Assembly (NCBI GenBank): GCA_022747635.1
Contig: JAKTNV010000003.1
Coordinates: 14,502,911-14,566,910 of the forward strand
Reading direction: 5' to 3'
Origin: Hetaerina americana
Taxonomy: Eukaryota > Arthropoda > Insecta > Odonata > Calopterygidae
DNA: 64,000 bases
The position numbers were made by a program, and so were the translations under genes. The notes under the pieces are model-generated. The model saw only the letters and a list, made by a program, of their open reading frames with translations. It searched no databases and was not told the DNA's origin. The stretch's first letter is position 1; the number at the start of each line of letters is the position of its first letter. Positions 37,262 to 48,848 of this stretch are shown here, one piece after another.

Positions 37262-37640
37262 TGAAAATGTGCGGGGAAGGATGGAGAAGGTGAAGTGGGC
37301 TGACAGGAAAACAAGCGAGGAAGTGCCTGGTGGTATGGTGGGGGAGGATAGTGGATTGCTGGGAGAAATACAGAGGATGTGGGTGAAATTGAAGAGTGTG
37401 GTAGAGGGGAGAATGCTGGGTAAGTGAGGAAGTGACAGGAATAGGATATGCATATTGGCTGGAATGAAGGGAGGAAGGAAGTACTGAATGCGGCATTGAA
37501 GAGGGCCTTACTGTTGTGCCGATTTCAGGTTGTGCTCTTTTTTAGGAGAGGCAAGTAAATATATTTTTGCACAATCGTTTAGACTGTATCCATCCACAAC
37601 CTATCCTAACCGGTAGAATACCAATCATAATAAAATAAAA
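37262..37640 (+). pseudogene. LINE 3' end: reverse-transcriptase C-terminus plus tail
   Basis: The plus strand reads GRMEKVKWADRKTSEEVPGG, then SVVEGRMLGK and, in another frame, NRICILAGMKGGRKY. The 3' tail then runs from GATTTCAGGTTGTGCTC through AGGAGAGGCAAGTAAATATA and CCATCCACAACCTATCCTAA to CCGGTAGAATACCAAT and an AATAAAATAAAA end. This is the best tail in the window. Coding part broken by shifts. Confidence 0.75.
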
Positions 37641-38009
37641 CATTTTCACAGAATCTTGAGGAGAGTTAGATAGTATCGGTTCAATCAATGAGCACTTCTA
37701 GATAGTAAAAATACGTCACGTTTGCCCTCTGCCTCCCTAAGCATAGGGCATTCCAAAGTGCTAATGATGACTGGATCCTCGGCGCGACTAATTAAATCTA
37801 TTTTTAATTTTAAAAATATACAAAATAGCTCTATGGTAAATCAAATCCTCCGTTTCGAAAACTTATAAAGGTTATAACTCATTGATTTTGACTTTGAAAA
37901 TGTTAATGACTAAATTGATACTTCCTCCATAATTTTATTGGTAAATGAGACAGTCGTTGGCCTTTAAGAATATTATTGTCACACATGAAAATAGGATACC
38001 TAATCTCCT
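37641..38009. other. No recognisable gene
   Basis: AT-rich spacer between two LINE 3' ends of the same orientation. Confidence 0.5.
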
Positions 38010-38412
38010 GTAGTTTGGAGGCTTTTGAGATGTGGGGGAAGAAAAGAATGGCAAAGGTGAAGTGGACAGAAAGGAAAACAAACGAAGTGCTAGGCATGGC
38101 GGAGGAAGAGAGGTGATTGTTGCGAGGAATCCAAAGGAGGCAGGAAAGATGGATGCAGAGAATTCTGATGGGATGTTGAAGCCTGCGACATAGGGGAGAC
38201 CGTCAGGTAAACGAGGAATAGATAGGAATAGGATAGGATAGGAATAGGATAGGGAGGTTGGACAGAATGAACGATACACAATTGTAGAGGGGCTTATTGT
38301 AATGCCGGATGTCAAGTCGTGTTTTGTTAGGTGAGGCCAATAAATATATCGTAGTATAGTCTTGTGTCCATCGAAACCTATCAGAAACGAAACGATACCA
38401 ATAATACCTCTT
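38010..38412 (+). pseudogene. LINE 3' end, second copy, with internal GGAATA expansion
   Basis: The plus strand reads LEAFEMWGKKRMAKVKWTER and KTNEVLGMAEEER, matching the EMWVWRRM region of the family. A degenerate remainder follows, then the tail from GATGTCAAGTCGTGTTTTGT through GGTGAGGCCAATAAATATA to AATACC. A local tandem expansion of GGATA/GGAATA (about 38,216-38,255) sits where other copies have a single AGGAATAGGATA block. Confidence 0.75.
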
Positions 38413-41400
38413 ACCTCCTGGAATAGAGAATTCTATCTCAAAATACGTACTTAACGTCGTATTAGAGCATATGCATATCACTAAAGAAAAGTTGAATGCA
38501 AACATTTCTCAGAAAACTGTATGCAAATACTTTTGAAAACTATCACAGTCAACCCACGTAAAAAATAATGCCATTCGATAGCGTAATGGCATTGTTTCGA
38601 ACCAGTTGTTTCCTATGGCAGAAAGAGGCGAAGACGTTCACGTTATCTCGAACGCGAACGAGTACACGCTATCTTTCGAGTTATTAATTCCATGCGCACC
38701 GGTTTCAGCCGGCCTTCCGAGGCGTAGTTTTTGCTCCACTTCATGATACCACCACGCTTACATAAAACAGCACGTATATCCGATCCCCAGATACATGTTT
38801 TCCCGCCAAACAAGTGAAAAGTGGCTCGCCAAGACGCGCGACGTGTCTCCGGGACGTTTGTTAATGAACGCGAGAGGAAAAGGTAAGAATATTTTACAGA
38901 AAAAAACCGAAAACTACTAGCGCTGGCCGTGCCTAATAAAATTATACAATCTCTTTTCCACACAACTTCATACCTACCCTACATCCTGAGAACGTTGTAT
39001 ATTTTCATGCCAAGAAATAACACCTATTTCTTGGTATATTTCGAGATTCCAAATGACTGGTAGACCATTTCGGGTTCGTTCTCTTTCCTCTTCTTCCAGG
39101 AGCGGAAATAGATGCTAACAACAGTTAAATAGTTGGGAAACCAATATCTACGTCTCTCACGATACCAATTCTGTACGATATTATAATGTTGTGAGCCTTA
39201 CTCAGATGGCTCGTTTAATATTTTTAGATTTCCGCTGCCCGCATTTTTCAGCGCTAAGATTTTATTCTCGTGTGGCAATTACGCTACGCACTCCCACTGA
39301 GCGAAGTGGAAAACCTAGTTCGATCGACATGTGTACTAAACTAGTTTCCCTTCTACGTGTACCTTTATTATTCTGTTAACGTCAGTTTATCGCTAATTCT
39401 CGTGTCAACAATATTATCCATCATTTCGAATGACTACTAATCGCGCGAAGATATTACTATGCCAGTATTAGGAGAAGAAAACGCAAAACATAATAGCAAG
39501 CTACGGCGGAAGAAGAAAATGTTCACATTCATTTCTTGATTTTGGTAACAATCGAAAAAGTTTAAACATTAAGGCAACACTGCCCTAAGACAGAAACACC
39601 TTCACAAACTCTCTGTTTATCGAAGAAATCCTTCTTTAATTTTCTCTTTATCCTCGCAAATTGCTACAGTAAAATTCTATTCTATTAATCTTTTTTTCTC
39701 GTCATTTCCCTTCTCTTTCCGTGATTGAACACGCAAACCCAAAATACTCTAACACATTATTGTCATGAAGAAAAATTAAGAATTCGCGGATATTTTCAAT
39801 ACGGTATACATGATAAAAATTCATATTTCTTCTAACATTTAATTTCTCGTAAAAGGTCAATGCAATATATAGTCTATTTCTGAATCTCTCCTTCTACAGT
39901 TATCATGCACCGTAATCTCGTGTCGCCTCGATGACCGCCTTGAAGGTTATATTTTCCGCTCAGAAACGTATGCGAAACTTAGCACGCGTTCTCATAAAAA
40001 AACATACAAATGCATTCATCAGATAAATCAACTCTAGTGTGCAATGGATCTTCGTGAGAATGGACGACCTATTTCAAAGTACGTTTCATAACAACTCCGA
40101 AATAAAAAAAAAGCAGGATAGTGTCAGGCATTAACTTTCCCATGCTCTAAATTGGCTGACTACATCGCCACAGATTTAGAGCGCGCGGATCGGCAAGTGG
40201 CTAATGGTTTCGGGCCAATGTAAAATATAGGGTCTTTAAAAAAATGTGGGGATAGAAGTCCCGTTGCAGGAACGCAGTGGGGACCAGGAGAAAGAGTGAA
40301 AGGTGAACACGTGGGGAATTTGACTTTTTTTTTCTCTCGAAAACCTATTACATTCAATTACGTGACTCGTGGGCATTTCGAGCTCGCAATTTATCAGAGT
40401 AGGTACCCAGCGGACGTACGTATATGGGGTAGGCAGTGGTGGTAGGCCGCGGAAGGTGCATATCGTATGCGCGGAGAGGAGTGAGGGAGGGAGGGGTGCC
40501 CGCACACGACGTCGATACGGGGTAGCGTATGCGTCGTGGTCGGCCGACTGAATAGATGGCGAAGGGAAGTGTGATGGGATGTCTGTGTGTGCACTCGGAG
40601 GGAGAGCAGAGGGAAGGAAGGGAAAAAAAGGGAGCGGGAAGAAGGAGCGGCATTGGCGATGAATTATGATAAACGAGTCCGAACGCCCGCTGCAGCAATC
40701 TCGCTGCCCGGCTTTTACTTTATGAGGGAATATATTCAAAGCTTCGGGTTTGTGAAGGATGACTACCGCGCTCTTTGGGAGTCGACCGAGGAAGGCCTGG
40801 GAAAAGAAGCCCGTGGATGGCCAGGCGATATCCTTCCTTCACCTCCCCTCCCATGCTCGTAAAAAAAATTATATGGATTGAAAAAAAACCCTAGGGGCTG
40901 GAATGTAGTAAATCGTGGTCGCCCGTTGAATCCCATTCGTGTATCCTGTCAATGAAATAAAAAATAAAAAATGAAAACATCGGAAGCACACGGTGGCTGA
41001 GGAGAGGACGACAAGGGGGCGTGCACGTTATTTTATATATATGAGTACGTGTGCATTACATTATGTTCCGTACTCAATAATGAAATGGAAGAAAGCTTGT
41101 GTGCCTGCTGTCGGTAATAACAAAAAAAATGAAAAATAATATATTAAAATTCGCCCTTAATCAATGTACGTTCGGCTAAAGCAACTCCTTCCTCTTTGAG
41201 GTCCATGGGAAAGAATCCATTGACCGTGGACCTTGCTTCGTTAGGTTTACATTTTTTTTAAAAAGGCGGTTGGGAGTGGTGGTCGATCAAGGTACCCAAC
41301 CAACCGCCATTGGTCATCACCCCCCCTCTCCCCCCTCCCAGCCTCTCTCTTCCTCCCTAGGCCAAGGGCATGTTTGGCCGGAGCAAAGAGGATGTTAACC

Positions 41401-42159
41401 CCGCGAACTTCCCGAACTGCATCTGGGCGCGAGCTTTGAAAGCCCTGGATTGGAATACAGATCTGTTTTTTTTTCCCGGGCGGTATTCATTTCGATATCT
41501 TCTACACAAAAATTATCTTTTGGCCCGGTGCAATTGATAATAGTGCCCCAGCAAAGAAACAAAACCGGCCGAATAACGTAGAACCATGTTTCCGAGATTG
41601 CGTTCCTTGGAATCTACAAACGGTTCAGTGAAACGAAGGAGATCTGTGAGAAGAGAAGGGGTTGACGCAACAGGCGTCGGCCCCTGTCGAATTGCGAGAG
41701 AGCTCTGGAAACTGTTTCCCACGAAATTCATTTCTCTCAGTATTATTTTAACGATATTAATTTGAAATTTAATCCCCCTCCTAAAATGAATATAATTAGA
41801 TAACTTTTATGTCACACAACTCCTATTGTGACTGTAATATATTTTACCAGATAATGTTTTAGCCTCAGGTTGAAAGGATAAACGTCACGCACAACTACCA
41901 AGTGTTTTCACTTTAACTCGAATGAATAATATTGAGAATCGAGCAAGCGTTGTTTCTCCTAAATTTCCGCAGGAGGCTGATGCTCGAAAAAGCTGCCGTA
42001 GAGTGGACAACGATGGAGAATAATAAATCATCACTACTTTTCTTTTTAAAACTGGAAAAGAACCCGACTCTGACGCAAAGCTGTCCACAACGAGTAGAAA
42101 AATAAAGTGAAGTACTAATCCAAAACTGTACTTGTTTAGATATGCACGTTGAAAAGTGA
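38413..42159. other. Gene-free stretch
   Basis: Mixed sequence with a CpG- and G/A-rich part (40,400-40,650) and a C-rich run near 41,318-41,345. A 9-bp inverted repeat lies at 38,567-38,593. Open frames to 167 codons near 40.2-40.7 kb (-) are low-complexity and unrecognised. Confidence 0.45.
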
Positions 42160-42289
42160 AAACAAAAACTTCTAGGGTGAATCGGGATGGGAATTACTGG
42201 CCAAAGATAGCTCTAAATTTATCACGGAAGACAGTTGAGGCACACATTCATAGCTTAGGATACCCAAGAAGAGCTGGCAACGAAAAGTC

Positions 42290-42385
42290 AACCAGCTCGG
42301 GTGAATTCGAGAGTGCCCAGAGGCGTCATCCGGAATCAAACCAGGTCCTTCGGCCGGTAGCTCAATACTATATCCTATGGATAAA
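42290..42385 (-). repeat. Possible decayed tRNA-derived SINE head
   Basis: The plus strand shows CGGAATCAAACCAGGTCC, a B-box-like block on the minus strand, followed by GGCCGGTAGCTCAATACTAT where the head of the tRNA part would lie. The A box is poor. The preceding 130 bp may be its body. Low certainty. Confidence 0.35.
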
Positions 42386-42506
42386 AACGATCCTTTAATT
42401 AAAACAAAGGATTAATTTTGGCGGCGACATGCGAAAACCTCATAAAGCCTCAAACTTCGCTCGTTTTATCCATGTGAAAGTATCTATAAATCGTTCACGC
42501 TGTTAT

Positions 42507-42511
<5 letters not shown>

Positions 42512-42566
<55 letters not shown>
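42512..42566. repeat. (TA)n microsatellite
   Basis: A pure TA run bordering the 3' end of the Penelope-like fragment. Confidence 0.95.
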
Positions 42567-42879
42567 CACTTTTTGAAAGACTCACGGACGTGAATAATAA
42601 TGTATAACACTTAGCACTAGTGGACACAGACAAAAACACAGAAACACACAAAAAAAGAGACTCACTATTTTTCGAATTTTCGGTGGTCGTTGCCACCTTT
42701 ATCAAGGAGGAGAGGGACAGAACTGAAGGGAATACGAGGGCTGGAGCGATGGATGGAAGGGGAAGGTGGGGAGGGAATTCCGAAGGGACGGGTTTGGAGG
42801 GGCAGCGTTAGAAGGGTGGGGAAAATGTAGAAGGTGATGGGGGTGGAAGGGGGATGAAAATATAATTAGAACAGGGTAA
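42567..42879 (-). mobile_element. 3' untranslated region of the Penelope-like element
   Basis: Directly downstream (in sense) of the endonuclease stop codon and ending at the TA tract. On the minus strand it contains CCTTGATAAAGGTGG, a hairpin with GGTGG/CCACC arms (42,682-42,697), CGAAAATTCG, and then ATAGTGAGTCTCTTTTTTTG and TGTGTTTCTGTG. The last blocks are the core shared with the modules at 4.8, 17.6 and 21.5 kb, and they tie those modules to PLEs. Confidence 0.7.
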
Positions 42880-43708
42880 TTAGTGCCTAATATTGATTCC
42901 TGGCCAGTTCCAGGACTCCAAAAGCCAGATGAAGGATTGCTCTAGTGTTTTCAGTTTCAGAGGAGGATCAGAGGGTGGGAGGGATGCTATGATTGATACA
43001 CTATAGCATTTATCAAAGGGAGTGTTGTGTTCGGAGGCGTGTTTGGGGATAGGGAGCATGTCAATGAAGGAAGAGTTTTTGCATGAGGCTCGGTGGTTGT
43101 TGATTCTGATATTGAGGGGTGTGGTGGTTTGCCCAATATAATAGGCAGGGCACAGTTGGCACTTCAGAAGGTACACTACATTGCTAGAAGTGCAAGTAGA
43201 GGAGGGAATTGGTGGGAGAGAGTTAAAAAGCGGGTGGGAGAGGGATGGGATTTTGGTTTTGAAAATAGGGCATGTTTTACATCTGGGTTTATTGCAAGGC
43301 GTTGGAGTGGTTTTAGGACGGGTTGGGGATTTAAGGAGTGGATTTGTTGATTTGAGGAGATCGGATAGGTTGGCGGGGCGTTTGAAAGTAACTGAGGGGC
43401 ATTTGGGAAAAAGGTTGGCGGTGGCATTATGATTTTTTAGGATAGGGTAGAGGTCTTTCAGGATTGATCGTATAGATTCTAAGCCCGGGAAGTATGTAGT
43501 GCAAATTGAGAGAGGCTGGGGTTCTGCGGTGGAGGAAGGTTTGGGAGTGTACGCATGTTTTCGGATTCTTTTGTTCAGGAGGGATTCGGGATAACCTCTT
43601 TTTAGGAGGGAACAGTGTAGACTTGAAAGGAAATAATCAAGGGAATCAGGGTCACTACAAATTCTGTGTCCCCTTGTGGATAGGGAGTAAGGAATGGAGC
43701 GTTGATAT

Positions 43709-43710
<2 letters not shown>
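42880..43710 (-). pseudogene. Penelope-like element: RT thumb remnant, linker and GIY-YIG endonuclease
   Basis: A frame of about 277 codons without a stop runs on the minus strand from the TA tract to a TAA at 42,880. In order it holds RSIPYSLSTRGHRICSDPDS and LLKRGYPESLLNKRIRKHAY (end of the reverse transcriptase, thumb region), the Cys linker CNKPRCKTCPI, and a GIY-YIG nuclease in the last 100 residues. The nuclease shows VVYLLKC, YYIGQTTTPLNIRINNHR and LEQSFIWLLE, ending PGINIRH. The Tyr, Arg and Glu expected in the active site are present. In PLEs this nuclease nicks the target for reverse transcription. The catalytic RT palm is lost because the copy begins inside (TA)n, so it is a fragment, though a well-preserved one. 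Confidence 0.88.

Positions 43711-43789
<79 letters not shown>
43711..43789. repeat. (TA)n microsatellite at the PLE truncation point
   Basis: A pure TA run of about 79 bp. The coding frame of the PLE fragment starts directly at its edge, so the 5' junction of the insertion coincides with the microsatellite. Confidence 0.95.
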
Positions 43790-43794
<5 letters not shown>

Positions 43795-46484
43795 TTCGAT
43801 TGAATTAATAATTGTTTAATTTGTCTCACCATTACTTTGTTATTCTTAATCTCCACCTGAACGCATGTGCCATGGTGACATCACCGCCTCTTAAGTAAGT
43901 CTTTTAGCAATTAGCGATCACTCATTGTTTAGTCCGCCGTACAAATGTATGAACGACCATACATGACGATTGTTTGGTCAGAAAATGAATGTGCTATGAA
44001 ATATTGGTGTCTTCTTCACTGGCAATGCTGTAGGCCAGGTCGAGGCGCCCTCGGGGCCTGAAAAGGGCCCAGTCGGGTTCCCACGCCGACCGTGTAATTA
44101 GTGATTGTGAACAGGGACCACTTATTCTTGGGGGAGAGGAACTCACCAGGCACTTCTCGCCCCGGGGAATGCGTGTCTTACTCCCTCCCCTCCATTCCTA
44201 TGGCGTTTTATTTTCCATCGGATCCATCCTTTCGGACACGGGTCTGATTTCCTGGACCTGACCCACAGAGATCCCTATCCCGTCCGCTACTAATTCGGCC
44301 GCTTTCGAAGGATTGGTCCGTCCATGAAGACATGTTACAGCATTTCACGTAACTGTAGCTCCAGGGACAATACGCAGATGCTTTTAGAGCGCTCCCGATT
44401 TTCTTCTAGGATTCCAATACTGCCCATTGGGTTTAAATTATGAATCAGTTGCTTTCCTATCAGATTTGGGGGCAGTTCAGTAACCTTCAGCAAGCCAAAG
44501 CTTTTTTCGGCTCCTGGCGAAAGTATGTTACCTTACCACATTTCCCGTCTATTTTAGGAACAATGTGCAAATGGACTCCTGAGTTATACTAGTTTATTTG
44601 TACTTAAATTATTTAGCACCGCAATTGCATTGTGCAGTATATATAAAGATATTAATGTTAACTAGTAATGTTGCAAGGAGTCCTCTTAGAGTCTAATTCT
44701 TGCCGGTAATTACTCATTATTTTTGCAAAAAGAAATTGGGTTGGGTTTAATGTCTTCGCATATTAATAGTTACAAATGGAAATAGAAAAATTTGGATATT
44801 TAACCAATGCTCACAAAAACTCCTGATGAAACACAATATTTAAAACCGAAATTTCATTAAAAAATATTCAAGGGATACATTCTACGCACAGGCCAAAAAC
44901 TGAACTCATCTACGTGTAATAACTACCTGAGATGAGCTGCCTTCCTTCCGATTTCCGGGAGAGCTCATGGCAAAGAAAACCATTTTCATTTGGTATTTGA
45001 TGACAAGGTATGGATACAAGAACCAAAGGCAGTCAGGGCTGGCCTAGATTGCGAAAAATAACCGGGAGAAAAGTCACGATTACCCATTATTCAGACATAA
45101 CAATTAAAATTCTAATCAACTAAATCGAATCATTCTCTCATTTTTATCGACGCATAACCTGAGAGCGAAATGGGGGCATTACCCCGCCGGACGAGAGAAA
45201 CGTGTTGACTGTACCATCAATTTCGATTTCATGAACTTTTTCAAATAGAACACGTTCATGATCCAGAGCGTCATATTCAAGTGCAAATATACAAAAAATT
45301 CATAATTGAAGCACAAGTAATGCTTGCTTAATATTAAAAGCAGCAAGAAAGGTTGACCACTATTCTATTTTCCGCACGACCTCGAATCGTCTTTAAAAAC
45401 GTTAAGGTTCAACCAATTGAGCGATGACTTTATCATCCGATCTCGCCACAACCATTAAAATCATTCCAATTTCATATCCCTCCCGCAAATATTTATCGCC
45501 AAGTTGCGGCGACCATCAGCAAATACGTCGTTTGATCACAAATCGTTTATCATGACCAAATTCCCTTGCTTGGTTACCCTTGAATTTAAGTTCAAATTTG
45601 GGATTGAAGAATACTTGGATACACCGCGATAGTAGTTTGACTTTTCGGTGTTAACCCGGCCCATTTATTAAGCCGAGTTCCAATACTGTAATCTAGATAC
45701 GTATATTTCGCATCGAAAGTTTCTCTCATCCATACATGATCGCCCGTGCGACGATGACGTCTGTATAATCTTCTAATGGCAGAGAACGCTCCTTAAAGTT
45801 CATTCCACCCTTTCTCTCTCTCTCTCTCCTTCCGTTCCCTTCTCCTCCTCACTCCCATCTCTAATCTCCTACCCCGTCCCCTCCTCCCTGCCCTAGCGGG
45901 CCCGACAAGGATGGCTCATTGTGAATTCACCGAATAACACGCACGCTCCCATAATTATATTCAAATGCAGGAGTGTCTCAATGCAGCGACGCGGCGTCGG
46001 CTTAGTGGACCGGGAAGCGTCCCATAGCGGGGCACACCCCCGCCAACCCCCCTTCCCTCCCCAGAAATAAATGCTACCTGGGGAGGGGGGTATGAGGGGG
46101 TGAGAGGGAGGGATGGTGTTGCGTACGAAGGACTGATCTAAAGCGGGCGTGCATTAGTTGGGTCCGACCTCGAGCACGCGTGTTTAAACCTGTTGCGCGA
46201 GATTCGGGCTAAAAGAATCTCTGATTCCGGAGAACATTATTTTAACTTCTTACACAGTTCCTCTTGAAAAACCATTCCAGGCATTTGCCCATAGCAATCA
46301 ACCCGAAGTTCGGTTTATCCATACAGATGTATTCATAAGTGAGATTAGAGCCAACGACGAAGTACTTAACCCTTTTGATCGTCAACGAATGTAAAACGGA
46401 CACAATTAACAGGGCAGGGTTAAAATTTCATTCATAGTGCATCCGTTCAATTTCCCGCAAAATTCTAGTGAAAAGATTTCTTTT
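43790..46484. other. Gene-free stretch
   Basis: Mixed sequence. A GC-rich part at 44,030-44,300 may be a repeat of unknown type, since it has no match within the window. C/T-rich sequence with (TC)n lies at 45,810-45,890 and a G-rich run at 46,080-46,115. No coding signature is recognisable. Confidence 0.45.
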
Positions 46485-46600
46485 TAATTAAATGATTCTT
46501 GAATTCTTAGATGGAGTTGTCCAAAGGCATCGCCCAGGACTGAATAACCCGAGACCAACAGTAGTTGAATGTTTTACCCACTAAGCTCGTGCCACGCCGC
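46485..46600 (-). repeat. Possible decayed SINE B head
   Basis: The plus-strand run GAATGTTTTACCCACTAAGC resembles GAATGTTTTAGCCAGTTAAG in the SINE B copy at 49.4 kb and sits in the same place relative to a B-box-like GAATAACCCGAGACC. The body is not clearly recognisable. Confidence 0.4.
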
Positions 46601-46848
46601 AAAAGGGAATTCCAGGCGCAGTATTCATTAGCAATCATCCCTCCGTTCAATTCACTTTGCACGTAGGAGCAATACGCTTGCACTTACCGTAGTTCATAGG
46701 CTTCTGAGGAAATGAGGTGGGATGAAAGCCATTGAGAATGGTTGCCAAATAATCGCAATGTTTTGATGGGAAAAGGGGTGGGGAGAAGTTTTGCGTGAAA
46801 TTGTCTTCTTCGATGAAAATGAGTCATTTTTTTCATTGGAGTAGGAAA

Positions 46849-46888
46849 AAATAAAAACTTAAACAATAAACTTTCTTAAGGCTTCAGT
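46849..46888 (+). promoter_or_regulatory. Candidate core promoter: TATA-like box and initiator
   Basis: AATAAAAA (46,850-46,857) lies about 30-35 bp before TTCAGT (46,883-46,888), an arthropod-type initiator with A+1 at 46,886. Both motifs are short and could occur by chance. The interest comes from the donor-like site downstream at 47,033. Confidence 0.3.
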
Positions 46889-47032
46889 AATCTGAATGCA
46901 GACGTATAGTTGGAAAGTGCAGATCAAACAGAGTGGAGAGCTGAAAGATCGATCGGCAAGAACGGCACAAGTCAACAGCCCCGAGGAAAGAACCTCTATT
47001 CAAACAGGATTATTTTCACAGAGCCTCTTCAG
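46886..47032 (+). other. Candidate untranslated first exon
   Basis: About 147 nt from the initiator-like A to a good 5' splice site (TTCAG followed by GTAAGG). It has no long open frame. Its base composition is more GC-balanced than the flanks. Inferred only from the three motifs; no transcript evidence. Confidence 0.25.
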
Positions 47033-47652
47033 GTAAGGAAGTTAAGTTCATTTCGTACTAAGAAGTAAATCATCTTATCTCGACGTAGAATTAATAATAT
47101 CGTCCGTTATCAAATAAATCTATAGAGTTAGAAGGTTTGCTGCGAAAGCTAATATCCAACTAAAAATACCGTAGTTTGACATTCGGAATTTATGCGTAAC
47201 TACATTTCCTTATGAGTATTGATTTTGTTCGAAGCCTTCCTTTAAATTCTATTTTATACTTTTTTATTCGTATAAATGTTCCTAATAACCCACAAAATGA
47301 AAGAGGGCTGATTATGTACGAGATGGGCAATGAGAAAAAGAGATGAATAGGACATGAAAAATAATGGAGGTTAAGTGGTAGGTATCGTTACGGTGAATAC
47401 AGCGAAAGAATAAACTATTTTAAGAAAGAAGGGAAGATTTAAGAACGCAATGGGGATTTAGTGTCTCAGAAATTTTGAGGGAAGTGTATAAATAAACAAT
47501 CAGAGATGAATGACGAAAATATATTGTGTTTGTGACATGGAAAACCTATTTAAAAAAAAAAAATATATATATATAATAGAAAATTAAGAGGAAACGCGAC
47601 AATTGAAAAAATAAAACAATACCATAAAATTTAACATTTTAACCCATGGGTA
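47033..47652. other. No recognisable gene
   Basis: AT-rich sequence with a short A-run and TA stretch near 47,552-47,577. Confidence 0.5.
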
Positions 47653-48003
47653 CATGGGCCCCACCCTCACGACGGAGGGTAAGACTTTACTTGGACTCTT
47701 GAGCCGCCTCGCCACCCGTATACTCCCGGGGCCCAAAGAACCCCGCGGACCGCGATCCCGATCTCATTTGGTTCTCACCATCATGAGCTCAACTCTGATC
47801 CACTTTTTTGAACGGCAGATTCAAGTTCCATTTGTCTGTTTTGATATGTATGTTGTTTCCTTATGTCTCATTATTGTTTGTAAAAAGGGGAACTAAGATT
47901 CAAAGGAATCCCCAACTAACTGTGAAGTAAAATAAAAGTGGACCCAGGAAACCATTGGTCAAATGGGTCCAAAAAATTAAAATTAAAAAAAAATTAAAAA
48001 TTA
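47653..48003 (+). repeat. Possible 3' end of another retrotransposon
   Basis: An 80-codon open frame (47,654-47,896) of unrecognised sequence is followed by about 80 bp and then an A/T-rich tail of AATTAAAA-type units (47,976-48,003). The build suggests the 3' end of a LINE-like element, but no conserved motif confirms it. Confidence 0.3.
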
Positions 48004-48848
48004 ATACTGAACCTCTGACTAAAAGAAACGATTACATTCTCAAATCCTCCCCGATAAAAAATATGGATAAGTGCTTACAAACAGATCTCCTAAAGCTGAA
48101 GAGTGTGCGGTGCGGGCTGTAGCGGGATGAGAAGAGGAGAGTGAACCATCACCCGAGGACCGCGGAATGGGACGCGACGGACCAGAAGATTGAACGACAA
48201 GAGGATGATGGGGACATGGGGACGATCCGGAGAGGGGGGGGATAGGGGACGTGCACATCACTTCGCCACGCGATTGATTCGAGTTCTATAAATGCGCACA
48301 AGAAATGAAGGCAACGAGACGTGAGCGAGTGTTGATGGGGCGGGGGTGGTCTGGGAGGGTGGGGAGGTGGGAGAGGGGAAGGGGGGCGGTGGGTGTGCGA
48401 AGACCAGAATGACAGGCACGCCGCTGCTTGCGTCACTCGACTGACTGAATCGACAGGCCTTTTGCCTCTCGCGGGTATGTTCCGCATCGCTTTATTCTTT
48501 TGTTTTACGTTCCGGGGAGCAGGAGCACGAAAAGCACTCACATGGTCGGGATGGGTCCCCCCCCCCCCCCCCCGCGCGCGGGGGCGCGCCGCCATCAATC
48601 CGAGGAACCTAACTGGAAGTCAAACTGCTCCTCCCTCTCCAAGATACAATTCTCGACTTAACAGTTTTCCCCATTAATTCGCAAACAAGCGAATAATTAC
48701 TTAAAATTTGCGCTGGAAAGGCTCGCGTCTCGTTAGCTGCCTCGAAAAATGCGTCAATAAAAGTTTCACGCGCCGTAAAGAATCTATTGTGCGAGTCGTG
48801 GTTGAACCCATTTTGTGTGCAGAAAGGTGGCTAAAGTGGTCAGGCCAT
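48004..48848. other. G-rich and CpG-rich stretch; C17 run with alternating GC
   Basis: G/A-rich at 48,190-48,390. CpG-rich at 48,410-48,620, including 17 consecutive C (48,557-48,573) followed by GCGCGCG and GGGGCGCGCC. Reading frames here are low-complexity. Confidence 0.6.

Noticed and set aside
43790..44350. GC-rich repeat-like block at 44.0-44.3 kb
   Set aside because: Looks repeat-like in composition, but has no second copy in the window and no promoter boxes, so no claim is made.
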